Assembly (NCBI GenBank): GCA_029932445.1
Contig: JAOZQB010000026.1
Span: forward strand, 1-20,337
Source: Bacteroidales bacterium
Lineage (GTDB): Bacteria > Bacteroidota > Bacteroidia > Bacteroidales > JAADGE01
Direction of reading: 5' to 3'
Length of the DNA: 20,337 nucleotides
The position numbers were made by a program, and so were the translations under genes. The notes beneath the pieces are model-generated. The model saw nothing but the letters and a program-made list of their open reading frames with translations. It ran no database searches and had not been told where the DNA came from. Below, piece by piece: positions 6,212-14,811 of the stretch. The number at the start of each line of letters is the position of its first letter. Position 1 is the stretch's first letter.

Positions 6212-8926
6212 TTAATCAATTTTGATTCCTAATATTGTAATATCATCTCTTTGATTTGTTTCCTTTTTATGAGAATTTAAGATTTCTGTTATTTTTTCTT
6301 TTTGTTCTTGTAAAGGCAGTTCAGCAATTTCAGTCAGTATTTTTTGAAATCCCGAAGTTCCTATTTTTTTCCCTTCGGATGAATTTTGATCAATTATGCC
6401 GTCTGATAAAAGATAAATGACGTCATCTTTTTCGCTTGTTATTTTTTTATTTGTAAAGGGAATATCATCATCAAAATAACCGCCGATTGTTTTAATATCT
6501 CCGCGAATTTTTGTTACCGTATTTTTTCTTTTTGAATAGATAAATAAAGATTGTTTCGCACCGCTGAAAATAATTTTTGTTTTTTTGTCAGGCGTTTTTT
6601 CTAATCGGATTAATGAAATATCCATTCCGTCTTTATTACCCGATAATTTTTGTTTTAAGGCAAGTTTTACGGAAAGATTCATTTGTTCGAGAATTTCAGA
6701 GGGTAAGTTAATGTTTTTTTCAGATACGATATAATTCAACAATCGGGCACCTATCATACTCATAAAAGCACCGGGTACACCATGGCCAGTACAATCAACT
6801 ACGGCATAAAAAATATAGGGGCTGTCATCTTTTGCAGAAAACCAATAAAAATCTCCCGATACAATATCTTTGGGTAAATAAATTAAGAAAAAATTATTTT
6901 TTGAAAGCATATTCCCGTGAGTAGGAAGTATGGCATTTTGAATTGTTTTGGCATATCTTAAACTTGAATTTATTTCTTCTCTTTGTTTTTCAAGTTCATA
7001 ATTTTTCATTTCCAATAATCTGCCTGTTTGAACTCTGTCAGTAATATCTGTATCTACTACAATAATACTTTGAATATTTCCTTTTAAATCAGTGATTGCT
7101 TTAATATTCGTTTTAATCCATATTTTTTCACCTTTTTTATTTAAAGCTGAAAATTCATAACTTCCGGATGTCCTGTTTTTAATAGTATTTTTAATAACAC
7201 GGGACATTTCAACATAATTTGTAGAATTCTTTGATGCTTCAAAAATATTCGGATATTTCTTTTTAAATTCCTTAAAACTAATATCATAGAGTTTGTCAAA
7301 ACCTTTATTTCCCCATTCAAAATTACCGTCCTTATCAAGCATAACAACAGCATTATTTGTTTCATCAACAGCTGTTTTCAGATGCATTAAGTCCTCATTG
7401 ATTTGATACATTTGTTCGGTTTGCGATTTAATCTCTTCATTTTGCTGAATTATTTCGTAATTTTTTTCCAGTACTATTTTTCTGTTCTTTTTAATCGCAA
7501 TATATAATTTATTTTTAATTCTTAATTGTCTGAAAATGAATATTGTTAAGAAGATTCCCAGTAATATTATAATAGATGCGGCAATTATTAACCAAATAAT
7601 AATTCTTATTTTTTCAGATTGGTGTTCTTGAATTACCTGACCGGTTTTATTTCGAATGTTGAGTGTATTTATTTTCTTTTGTTGCAGATTATTTTCAAAT
7701 AAAATTTTTTGTTTTGCAACTTTTTCGTTAAATTTAGTTTGTGCTAGACTGTCTTTTATTTCGGAATATTTTTTATAATATCTTAAAGCTTTCAAATAAC
7801 TATATTTTTTTTCATAATAAAGAGAAAATGTTTTATAATAATCCTCACTAAGAGATTTCTGAGAATTTTCTTTAAGCAACAATTGTTCTTGTTTGAGAAA
7901 AGAATATGCATTACTGAGATTATTATCGGCAATATTTACTTTTGCAAGATTGTTAATAATATAAATTTCGGATTCTAAGGAAGCTTTATTTTCATATATT
8001 TGATATGCTTTATTATAATAGGATATAGATTTTTTATATTGTTTTAATTTAAAATAAACATCGCCGAAAAAGGTGTAATTTTCGGCAATTTTCTCTTTAT
8101 TTCCCGTAATTTTTAATAAAGGCAAAGCTTTTTTAAAATATTCTAAAGCTTTAGTATATTTGTTCATTCCGGTATATAAATATCCTAAATTAAGGTATAT
8201 CGATGCTTTTGTATTGATATTATTTGTTTTATTTGCTAATGCTAAAGTTTTAAGAAAGTATTCTTCAGCAGTTGTATTATCTTTCATTTCTTGGTTTAAT
8301 AATCCGAGATTATTATATGTTTTCATTACGGCAAGAGTATCTTTTAAGTTCTGAAATAATTTTAATGATTTTGATAAAGCGATTAAACTTTTATCATAAA
8401 AGCCTAACTCATCATAAATTAATGATAAATTGTTTAATGCTGCAGCTTCGCGATAAATCAATCCGTATTGTTTGCTTTTTTCGATACTCTGTTGAAATTT
8501 TTTTAAAGCTTTTGCATATTTTCCCATATCCTGATAACACAATCCGATATAGTTGTATGCTCTGACTTCTTTTTTAGGATTATTTAACTCATTCGGATGG
8601 TTTATGATTTTATTAAAATAAAATATTGAAGAATCTCTGTTTTTTAAATAGTATAAAATTCGTCCTTTCAAATATTCAGCTTGTAAATAAAATTTATTCA
8701 AAGTATCTTTTACGGAATAAATTATTTGATTTGTATAAAATAATGCACTGTCAGGATTTGATTTGCAGTTCTGTTCCGAAAATTCTAAAATTTTAATAAG
8801 TTCTAAAGTATCTGAATTATCAATATTTTGTTTGGTGTTTTGACTTAAAATGAAAGAAGGAAAAATAAAATATCCTGAAACAGAAATGAATAAAAAAAGG
8901 CCGTATTTTAGTATTTTTATTTTCAT
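6212..8926 (-). CDS. TPR-transmembrane-PAS-SpoIIE (PP2C) phosphatase
   Basis: This 904-residue sensor has, in order: an N-terminal signal or anchor (about 1-29); a long TPR region (about 40-395) with repeated YNNLGLLNQEM/YLNLGYLYTGM-type helices; one transmembrane helix (about 441-465); a coiled-coil linker (466-520); a PAS domain (about 520-645, with LDKDGNFEWGN near 531); a second short coiled coil; and a SpoIIE/PP2C phosphatase domain (about 670-904). Metal-site motifs are intact: SGDFYW with D692, D711-CTGHGVPGAF, DGMD at 766-769, and DD at 894-895. The family dephosphorylates Ser/Thr, typically on anti-sigma-factor antagonists. The layout suggests that periplasmic TPR and cytoplasmic PAS input control the phosphatase. 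No STAS-domain antagonist or anti-sigma kinase is encoded in the window, so the target is unknown. The gene lies 86 bp downstream of folC. Confidence 0.92.
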   Translation of the reverse strand: MKIKILKYGLFLFISVSGYFIFPSFILSQNTKQNIDNSDTLELIKILEFSEQNCKSNPDSALFYTNQIIYSVKDTLNKFYLQAEYLKGRILYYLKNRDSSIFYFNKIINHPNELNNPKKEVRAYNYIGLCYQDMGKYAKALKKFQQSIEKSKQYGLIYREAAALNNLSLIYDELGFYDKSLIALSKSLKLFQNLKDTLAVMKTYNNLGLLNQEMKDNTTAEEYFLKTLALANKTNNINTKASIYLNLGYLYTGMNKYTKALEYFKKALPLLKITGNKEKIAENYTFFGDVYFKLKQYKKSISYYNKAYQIYENKASLESEIYIINNLAKVNIADNNLSNAYSFLKQEQLLLKENSQKSLSEDYYKTFSLYYEKKYSYLKALRYYKKYSEIKDSLAQTKFNEKVAKQKILFENNLQQKKINTLNIRNKTGQVIQEHQSEKIRIIIWLIIAASIIILLGIFLTIFIFRQLRIKNKLYIAIKKNRKIVLEKNYEIIQQNEEIKSQTEQMYQINEDLMHLKTAVDETNNAVVMLDKDGNFEWGNKGFDKLYDISFKEFKKKYPNIFEASKNSTNYVEMSRVIKNTIKNRTSGSYEFSALNKKGEKIWIKTNIKAITDLKGNIQSIIVVDTDITDRVQTGRLLEMKNYELEKQREEINSSLRYAKTIQNAILPTHGNMLSKNNFFLIYLPKDIVSGDFYWFSAKDDSPYIFYAVVDCTGHGVPGAFMSMIGARLLNYIVSEKNINLPSEILEQMNLSVKLALKQKLSGNKDGMDISLIRLEKTPDKKTKIIFSGAKQSLFIYSKRKNTVTKIRGDIKTIGGYFDDDIPFTNKKITSEKDDVIYLLSDGIIDQNSSEGKKIGTSGFQKILTEIAELPLQEQKEKITEILNSHKKETNQRDDITILGIKID

Positions 8927-9012
8927 AATAATTAATACCCTTGCAATATAGTAAAAATACCATATAAAAAAGATGATTTTTGATTAAAAGTCAATCATTT
9001 TCCGTAAAAAAA

Positions 9013-10299
9013 TTAAATAATTTCTGCAACAATAAAAGTACTTCCGCCTATAAAAATTAAATCTTCCGGTGATGCACTTTGTTTTGCTGCTTTAAATGCA
9101 TCTTTAACCTTTAAAAATTTGTTTCCGATTAAATTAAATTTTTCGGCTTTTTTTGATAATATGTCTTCATTCAAAGCTCTGGGTATTTGGGCTTTGGTAA
9201 AATAATATAGGGCATCAACAGGAAGTAAACTTAAAATAGTATCAATATTTTTATCGTTTACCGTTCCGAAGATAAAATGTAATTTTTTATAAGCCGTGTT
9301 TTTTATTTGAGAGATAATTTCTTTTATGCCGGCTTCATTATGTCCGGTATCAGCAATTATTAACGGATTATTTCCCAGTATGTGCCATCTGCCCTTAAAA
9401 TGTGTATTCTTTGTTACATTCGAAATCCCTTTATAAATCGTTTCTTCCGAAATATAAAATTGATCTTTAAGAATATCAATCGTCTTTAAGGCACAAATAA
9501 TATTTTTCTTTTGATAAGCACCGATTAAATCCGTTTTTAAATTAAAATATACCGATTTCATGTTTTTGTTAATATTCAGAATCTGCTTGTAATCAGTGCT
9601 TAACATTTGATATTCACAGCTTAACTCTTTGTCTGCAAAGTAAATCGGTGCATTTTTCTCTTTTGCTTTTGTTATAAATACGTCTGCAATTTCTTCTTGA
9701 AATTCACCAATAACGACAGGCGTGTTTTCTTTAATAATACCGGCTTTTTCTTGTGTAATCTCGGCTAATGTTTCTCCTAAAAATTGCGTATGATCATAAC
9801 TGATGTTGGTAATTACGGAAAGAATCGGATTAATAATATTCGTAGAATCTAATCTGCCGCCCAAACCGACTTCAATAACGGCTATGTCAACATTTTGATC
9901 TGCAAAATAGTCAAAAGCCAATGCAACGGTCATTTCAAAAAAAGACGGTTGAAGTTTTTCAAAATACGATGTATTCTTTTCTACATAATCAATAATTTTT
10001 TTTTCAGAAATCATATTACCGTTAATCTTTATGCGTTCTCTGAAATCTTTTAAATGCGGAGAAGTATACAATCCTGTATTATATCCGGCCGTTTGAAGAA
10101 CAGATGCAAGAATATGTGAAACCGAACCTTTCCCGTTAGTTCCTCCGATATGAATTGTTTTAAATTTATTTTGAGGATTCCCGGAATGTTCACAGAGAAG
10201 AAGAATGTTATCTAAATTCTTTTTAAAGGCAATCTTACCTTGTCTTTGATACATAGGTAATTTACTGAAAAGATATTCCAAAGTTTCTTTGTAATTCAT
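9013..10299 (-). CDS. folC: Bifunctional folylpolyglutamate/dihydrofolate synthase
   Basis: This 428-residue Mur-ligase-fold enzyme adds glutamate to dihydropteroate and/or to folates in an ATP-dependent reaction in the cytoplasm. Visible motifs are the P-loop GGTNGKGS (residues 52-59), TSPHL soon after, the family block EVGLGGRLDSTN, the SYDHTQFLG segment, and DTGHNEAG of the C-terminal domain. Length is normal for FolC. The longest frame would start 15 codons earlier at 10344, but those residues (a hydrophobic ILILHLPFNIFYF stretch) are not family-like and would cover the probable -7 element at 10327-10334. ATG at 10299, opening MNYKETLEYLFSKLPM, matches how FolC proteins begin. It is divergent from the PhoH gene and probably the first gene of a group with the two downstream minus-strand genes. 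Confidence 0.95.
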   Translation of the reverse strand: MNYKETLEYLFSKLPMYQRQGKIAFKKNLDNILLLCEHSGNPQNKFKTIHIGGTNGKGSVSHILASVLQTAGYNTGLYTSPHLKDFRERIKINGNMISEKKIIDYVEKNTSYFEKLQPSFFEMTVALAFDYFADQNVDIAVIEVGLGGRLDSTNIINPILSVITNISYDHTQFLGETLAEITQEKAGIIKENTPVVIGEFQEEIADVFITKAKEKNAPIYFADKELSCEYQMLSTDYKQILNINKNMKSVYFNLKTDLIGAYQKKNIICALKTIDILKDQFYISEETIYKGISNVTKNTHFKGRWHILGNNPLIIADTGHNEAGIKEIISQIKNTAYKKLHFIFGTVNDKNIDTILSLLPVDALYYFTKAQIPRALNEDILSKKAEKFNLIGNKFLKVKDAFKAAKQSASPEDLIFIGGSTFIVAEII

Positions 10300-10326
10300 G
10301 AAGTAAAAAATATTGAACGGTAAATG

Positions 10327-10334
10327 CAAAATTA
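10327..10334 (-). promoter_or_regulatory. Probable -7 element for folC
   Basis: On the minus strand this reads TAATTTTG, a complete TAnnTTTG match 27 bp upstream of the chosen folC ATG. A partial -33 match (TTTC) lies 21 bp further upstream. It supports the later start codon. Confidence 0.45.
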
Positions 10335-10352
10335 AAATAAACATCGGAATAC

Positions 10353-10383
10353 TTTGAAACAGAAAAAAGAATATTTAAATTTG
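10353..10383 (+). promoter_or_regulatory. Bacteroidota-type promoter for the PhoH gene
   Basis: TTTG at 10353-10356, a 19-bp spacer and TAAATTTG at 10376-10383 match the -33/-7 consensus at the preferred spacing. The ATG follows 35 bp after the -7 element. It is the best promoter match seen in the window, and it faces away from the folC -7 element within the same 119-bp gap. Confidence 0.7.
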
Positions 10384-10418
10384 GGCTTTGACTTTATACT
10401 AAATTACAAAACAATATT

Positions 10419-11741
10419 ATGGCAAAAAAAACATTTATTTTGGATACCAATGTCATCCTTCATGATTATTCAAGTTTATTGCAATTTGAAGATAATGATG
10501 TAGTTATACCGATTACGGTGCTTGAAGAATTGGATAATTTTAAGAAAGGCAGTGAGGAGATTAATTATCATGCACGTGAATTTATGCGCGAATTGGATAA
10601 ATTAGCCGGAGATAAATTATTTAACGGAGGTATAGAACTCGGAGAAGGTAAAGGTATTTTAAAAATTGAACTCGGAAAACCCTATTCCGATGAGATGAAA
10701 GCCTCTTTTTCAGAAGATAAGCCGGATCACAGAATTCTCTCTGTAGCAGATTATTATACTAAGAACTTTCCTGATAAAAATGTTGTTCTGGTAAGTAAAG
10801 ACATAAATCTCAGAATGAAAGCTAAGTCACTTGGCATTAAAGCTGAAGATTATAAAACTGATGTTGTAAGAAATATTGAAGCACTTCAAAAAGAAGTTAA
10901 TTTATATGATAATATTGATGATAAATTAATTTCACGAATGTATCAGGAAGATTCAGGTTTACCTTTGTCTGAATTTAAGCTTGACCCGAAACCGAACATG
11001 AACAGTTTTTTTATTTTAAAAGGCGGAACTTCCAGTGCTTTGGCAAAATTTAATCATGTCGAAGAAACAATCGTAAAAGTCAGTAAAAAAACGGCTTACG
11101 GTATTAAACCGAGAAATGCCGAACAGACATTTGCCATGGAAGCTTTACTTGATGATAAAATTAAATTAATTTCATTGATGGGAAAAGCAGGAACCGGAAA
11201 AACCTTATTAGCATTGGCTTCAGCATTACAGCAAAGGCGTGATTTTGAGCAAATTATGCTCGCTCGTCCGATTGTTGCTTTGGCAAATAAAGACCTTGGT
11301 TTTTTACCCGGTGACGAAAAAGCAAAGATTGGCCCGTATATGCAACCTCTGTTCGATAATCTTACCGTAATTAAACATCAGTTCGGAAAGCAAAGTAAAG
11401 ATTATGCTCGCGTTGATGAGTTATTAAAAGAAGAGAAATTAGTTATTACTCCTTTAGCTTATTTAAGAGGACGAAGTTTGTCAAATGCCTATTTTATTAT
11501 CGATGAGGCTCAGAATCTTACTCCTTTGGAAGTAAAAACCATTGTTACCAGAGCCGGTGAAGGAACTAAAATCGTTTTTACGGGCGATATAAATCAAATT
11601 GATTCACCGTATTTAGATTCAAAATCGAACGGATTGTCTTATTTAACAGACCGAATGAAAGGTCAGGATATATTTGCTCATATTAATCTAATGAAAGGTG
11701 AAAGGAGCTATTTGGCTGAGTTAGCAAGTGATTTGTTATAA
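10419..11741 (+). CDS. PIN-PhoH family ATPase (PhoH2/YlaK type)
   Basis: The 440-residue protein joins an N-terminal PIN nuclease domain (about residues 4-140) to a C-terminal PhoH P-loop ATPase (about 235-440). PIN acidic residues are visible at D9 in ILDTNVILHD, E36/E37 in VLEELDNF, and D128 in SKDINLRMKA. The ATPase has Walker A GKAGTGKT (255-262), the ARPIVALANKDLGFLPGD block, Walker B FIIDEAQN (DEAQ from 362), and the FTGDINQID segment. PIN-PhoH proteins characterised elsewhere act as ATP-dependent RNA helicase/ribonucleases; a role in RNA turnover is therefore the best inference here. It is monocistronic as judged by its own promoter and the terminator at 11763-11795. Confidence 0.93.
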   Translation: MAKKTFILDTNVILHDYSSLLQFEDNDVVIPITVLEELDNFKKGSEEINYHAREFMRELDKLAGDKLFNGGIELGEGKGILKIELGKPYSDEMKASFSEDKPDHRILSVADYYTKNFPDKNVVLVSKDINLRMKAKSLGIKAEDYKTDVVRNIEALQKEVNLYDNIDDKLISRMYQEDSGLPLSEFKLDPKPNMNSFFILKGGTSSALAKFNHVEETIVKVSKKTAYGIKPRNAEQTFAMEALLDDKIKLISLMGKAGTGKTLLALASALQQRRDFEQIMLARPIVALANKDLGFLPGDEKAKIGPYMQPLFDNLTVIKHQFGKQSKDYARVDELLKEEKLVITPLAYLRGRSLSNAYFIIDEAQNLTPLEVKTIVTRAGEGTKIVFTGDINQIDSPYLDSKSNGLSYLTDRMKGQDIFAHINLMKGERSYLAELASDLL

Positions 11742-11762
11742 TTTTCAGTTTAAAAATTTATA

Positions 11763-11795
11763 GAGGAACAATTTTAAAAATTGTTCCTTTTTTTG
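11763..11795 (+). terminator. Intrinsic terminator after the PhoH gene
   Basis: GGAACAATTTT (11765-11775) and its exact complement AAAATTGTTCC (11777-11787) form an 11-bp stem around a tiny loop. Seven T residues follow directly (11788-11794). The hairpin starts 24 bp past the PhoH stop codon and separates it from the AsmA-family gene. Confidence 0.85.
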
Positions 11796-11825
11796 TTTTA
11801 AAAGTTATAAAAAATTGTATTTTTA
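11792..11825 (+). promoter_or_regulatory. Possible promoter for the AsmA-family gene
   Basis: TTTG at 11792-11795 and TATTTTTA at 11818-11825 (seven of eight to TAnnTTTG) are separated by 22 bp, and the ATG is 25 bp further on. The -33 part overlaps the T-run of the preceding terminator. Placement is good but the match is imperfect. Confidence 0.4.
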
Positions 11826-11849
11826 CGGATATTCTTAAAACACGAAATC

Positions 11850-14648
11850 ATGAAAAAATTTCTGAAAATTACATTTATTATAATAATTATTCTTGTAGCC
11901 GTTATTATTTTTCTGCCGATGATTTTTAAAGGAAAAATAATTGAAGCAGCAAAAAATGAAGCCAATAACAGTTTAAATGCAAAAGTTGAGTTTGCGGATA
12001 TCAATTTATCTTTGATAAGTAATTTTCCGAATATTACGGCAAAAGTTGAAAACTTGACAATTACGGGTGTTGATACTTTTGCGCTTGATACATTAGTCTA
12101 TTTTGAGAATTTTACGGCCACTTTGGATATAATGAGCGTGATTTCCGGTGATGAAATAAAAGTAAAGCGAATTATTTTAAATAAACCGAATATTTATATT
12201 AAAATTCTGGAAAACGGATACGCAAATTACGATATTGCAAAAGAAGATACTGCCGCAACGACAGAAACTGATACGGTAAATGAAGAATCTGCATTTAAGG
12301 TCAATTTGGATAAATTTGAAATTAAAAACGGAAATATCACATACGATGACAAAGAAGGTGATGTTTTTGCGCAACTCAAAAATTTGAATTTTCTTTTATC
12401 CGGTGATATGAGTGAGACACTCACCAATTTAAAAATCGAAATGACATCGGATACAATGACCGTTAAATCCGGAGGAATAAAATATCTGAATAAAGTAAAA
12501 ACGGCTTTTAATTCCGAATTACAGGCTGATTTGGAAAACTCGATTTATACTTTTAAAGAAAATAATTTAAAATTGAATGAAATAGATTTGGGTTTTGACG
12601 GGAAAGTTGAAATGCCTTCCGATGACATCGTATTGGATTTAACCTTTAAAACGAAAAATACAAAATTTAAAGATGTTTTATCAATGATTCCGGTTATTTA
12701 CAAAACAGATTTTGAAGATGTTGAAACCTCCGGAAATTTTAAAATGAACGGTTATGTTAAAGGAACATACAATGATACAAATATGCCTGCGTATGGCGTG
12801 AAATTATTGGTTTCAAATGCAAAATTTAAATATCCGGATTTACCGAAGTCCGTAAATGATATTAACATAAATTTAAAATTAGATGCCAAAGAAGGAAGTG
12901 GTGATGATATGACAATTGACATAAAAAAAGCATCTTTAACAACTGCAGGAAATCCTTTTAAAATGAATGCTTTTATCAATATGACGGCAGCCGATATCGG
13001 AATGAGCGGAAAGGTAAACGGTAAAATAGATTTAAATTCTGTGAAAGATGTTGTTCCGCTTGAAGATATGACATTTTCCGGAATTATTACCGCAGATATC
13101 GGTTTTAAAGGAAACTTATCAGATATTGAAAATGAAAATTATGAAAAATTTGATGCAAAAGGAAATCTCGGAATCGAAAATATGGATATTACTATGTCTG
13201 ATATGCCGAAAATTGACATCCAAAAAGCTGATATGTATTTTTCACCTCAATTTATTGATTTAAAGCAATTTGATATAAAGGTCGGGAAAAGTGATTTTCA
13301 TATGAAAGGAAAAGTTAATAATATTTTTTCGTATGTATTTAAAGATGAATTACTGAGCGGAACTTTCAATTTAAACTCTGATTATATTGATGTTGACGAA
13401 CTAAGCGGAACCGGTGAAACGTCTGAAACAGTTTCCGAAAATAATTCCGATGAGGAAAGTTCTTCTTCCGAAGATGCTTCTGAAGTTGTTGAAATTCCTA
13501 AAAACTTGGATTTTATTTTGAATTCGAATCTGAAAAATATAAAATATGACAAAATGCAGATTACGAATGCCAAAGGTAAAATTCTCGTAAAAAACGGAAA
13601 GTTGGATATGACTGATTTGAAAATGAATATGCTTGGAGGTGAAGTGAGAATCAACGGGACTTATGATGCAAAAGATTTATCAAAACCGACAGTAGATTTT
13701 AATATGAGTATGACCAAAATTAATATTTCCGAACTTGTAAAAACTTTTACATCAATTAAAACGATTGCTCCTGTTATTGAAAATTGTATCGGTGATATCA
13801 ATGCGGATATAAGTTTAAATTCTTTGTTAAAGCAAGATATGACACCGATTTTAAAATCACTGATAAGCAACGGGAATTTAAGTTCTGATAACATCAGGAT
13901 AAGCGGAAACGGATTGCTCGGAAAATTAGCAAATGCTACAAAGCAAAATAAATTCAAATCACCGCGTGTTAATGACTTAAATTTGAAATATTTTATTGAT
14001 AACGGAAACTTATTTGTAAAACCTTCAACTTTTAAATTAGCCGGAACACAGGTAACACTTGGCGGTAAGCAGGGACTTGACAGAAAATTAAATTTGGATA
14101 TGGACTTGCAATTACCGAAAAAAATTGCCGGTAAATTTATTTCGAGTATTCCCGGAAATAATTCAAATGAAAATGTAACTGTCGGAGCAAAAATTGGGGG
14201 AACTGCCGATAATCCTAAAATCTCAGGTTTGTCAAGTTCATTAACCGATATTGTGACGGATGAAGTTCGGGAAAAAGTTGAAGAAGTGAAAGATAAGGCA
14301 AAGGAAAGAGCAAATCAAATAATTAAAAATGCGCAAAAGCAAGCAAATGTAATAATGTCTCAAGCCGAAAAGCAAGCTGCAAATATTCGTTCCGAAGCAA
14401 AAAAACAAGGACAACGACTGATAAGTGAAGCCGGAAAACAAGGTGACAAATTAATTAATCAGGCACATAATCCGATTGCAAAAAAAGCGGCTCAGATTTC
14501 AAAACAAGAGCTGATTAAGAATGCAAAAAAACAGGCAAATAATCTGAATGTACAAGCCGGTAAACAAGCAAATAACGTGATAAATTCTGCACGAACAAGA
14601 GCTGATAAAATTGTGAGTGATGCTAAAAAACGTGCAGCAAGTTATTAA
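11850..14648 (+). CDS. AsmA-family protein with hendecad-repeat C-terminal tail
   Basis: The 932-residue protein begins with a transmembrane helix (about 5-25, nearly all I/V/L) and then the AsmA N-terminal signature (LNAKVEFADINLSLISNFPNI cut short here). A long beta-rich body follows, with repeated NLxLKxG/DITMSDMPK-type strands typical of AsmA/TamB-like proteins, which sit in the inner membrane and span the periplasm. Known members influence outer-membrane lipid and protein homeostasis, some as lipid conduits. A Ser/Glu-rich acidic linker lies at about 518-548. The second AsmA-like part ends near residue 795. The last 115 residues (818-932) form a Lys/Gln/Ala-rich helix built of 11-residue units resembling xKQAxxIxxxA, which is not part of the usual family architecture. 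The start is the first ATG of the frame and gives a good membrane anchor. Family placement is firm; substrate is unknown. Confidence 0.88.
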   Translation: MKKFLKITFIIIIILVAVIIFLPMIFKGKIIEAAKNEANNSLNAKVEFADINLSLISNFPNITAKVENLTITGVDTFALDTLVYFENFTATLDIMSVISGDEIKVKRIILNKPNIYIKILENGYANYDIAKEDTAATTETDTVNEESAFKVNLDKFEIKNGNITYDDKEGDVFAQLKNLNFLLSGDMSETLTNLKIEMTSDTMTVKSGGIKYLNKVKTAFNSELQADLENSIYTFKENNLKLNEIDLGFDGKVEMPSDDIVLDLTFKTKNTKFKDVLSMIPVIYKTDFEDVETSGNFKMNGYVKGTYNDTNMPAYGVKLLVSNAKFKYPDLPKSVNDININLKLDAKEGSGDDMTIDIKKASLTTAGNPFKMNAFINMTAADIGMSGKVNGKIDLNSVKDVVPLEDMTFSGIITADIGFKGNLSDIENENYEKFDAKGNLGIENMDITMSDMPKIDIQKADMYFSPQFIDLKQFDIKVGKSDFHMKGKVNNIFSYVFKDELLSGTFNLNSDYIDVDELSGTGETSETVSENNSDEESSSSEDASEVVEIPKNLDFILNSNLKNIKYDKMQITNAKGKILVKNGKLDMTDLKMNMLGGEVRINGTYDAKDLSKPTVDFNMSMTKINISELVKTFTSIKTIAPVIENCIGDINADISLNSLLKQDMTPILKSLISNGNLSSDNIRISGNGLLGKLANATKQNKFKSPRVNDLNLKYFIDNGNLFVKPSTFKLAGTQVTLGGKQGLDRKLNLDMDLQLPKKIAGKFISSIPGNNSNENVTVGAKIGGTADNPKISGLSSSLTDIVTDEVREKVEEVKDKAKERANQIIKNAQKQANVIMSQAEKQAANIRSEAKKQGQRLISEAGKQGDKLINQAHNPIAKKAAQISKQELIKNAKKQANNLNVQAGKQANNVINSARTRADKIVSDAKKRAASY

Positions 14649-14671
14649 TTTTCAAGATACTGAGTAGCTAA

Positions 14672-14806
14672 AAGAGGCTGTCTCAAAATTGCGGGTTGTC
14701 ATGCCGGACTTGATTCGGCATCTTTATAACATCCTAAAAATAACTGAATTAAGATTCCGAAATAAATCCGGAATGACGTTTTATTATACTTTTGAGACAG
14801 CCTCTT
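14672..14806. mobile_element. MITE-like palindromic element with 17-bp terminal inverted repeats
   Basis: AAGAGGCTGTCTCAAAA (14672-14688) is repeated exactly in inverted form at 14790-14806. Between them are two inner arms, 14697-14722 and 14752-14777, that are inverted copies of each other at 21 of 26 positions; both carry the GTCATNCCGGA motif. Each arm can also fold on itself (TGCCGGA with TTCGGCA; ATTCCG with CGGAAT). The whole 135 bp can therefore form one long hairpin. There is no coding capacity for a transposase, so it would need to be mobilised in trans. TA dinucleotides lie at both edges, but a target-site duplication is not certain. It occupies almost the whole gap between two convergent genes and could also act as a two-way terminator. 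Confidence 0.75.
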
Positions 14807-14811
14807 ATATA

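Noticed and set aside
6157..6219. TTG start for the LRR gene overlapping the phosphatase stop
   Set aside because: It would put 21 polar residues before an evident signal peptide.
13421..13500. Ser/Glu-rich stretch in the AsmA protein as a possible frameshift or insertion
   Set aside because: The reading frame and strand pattern continue normally on both sides; it reads as a flexible linker.
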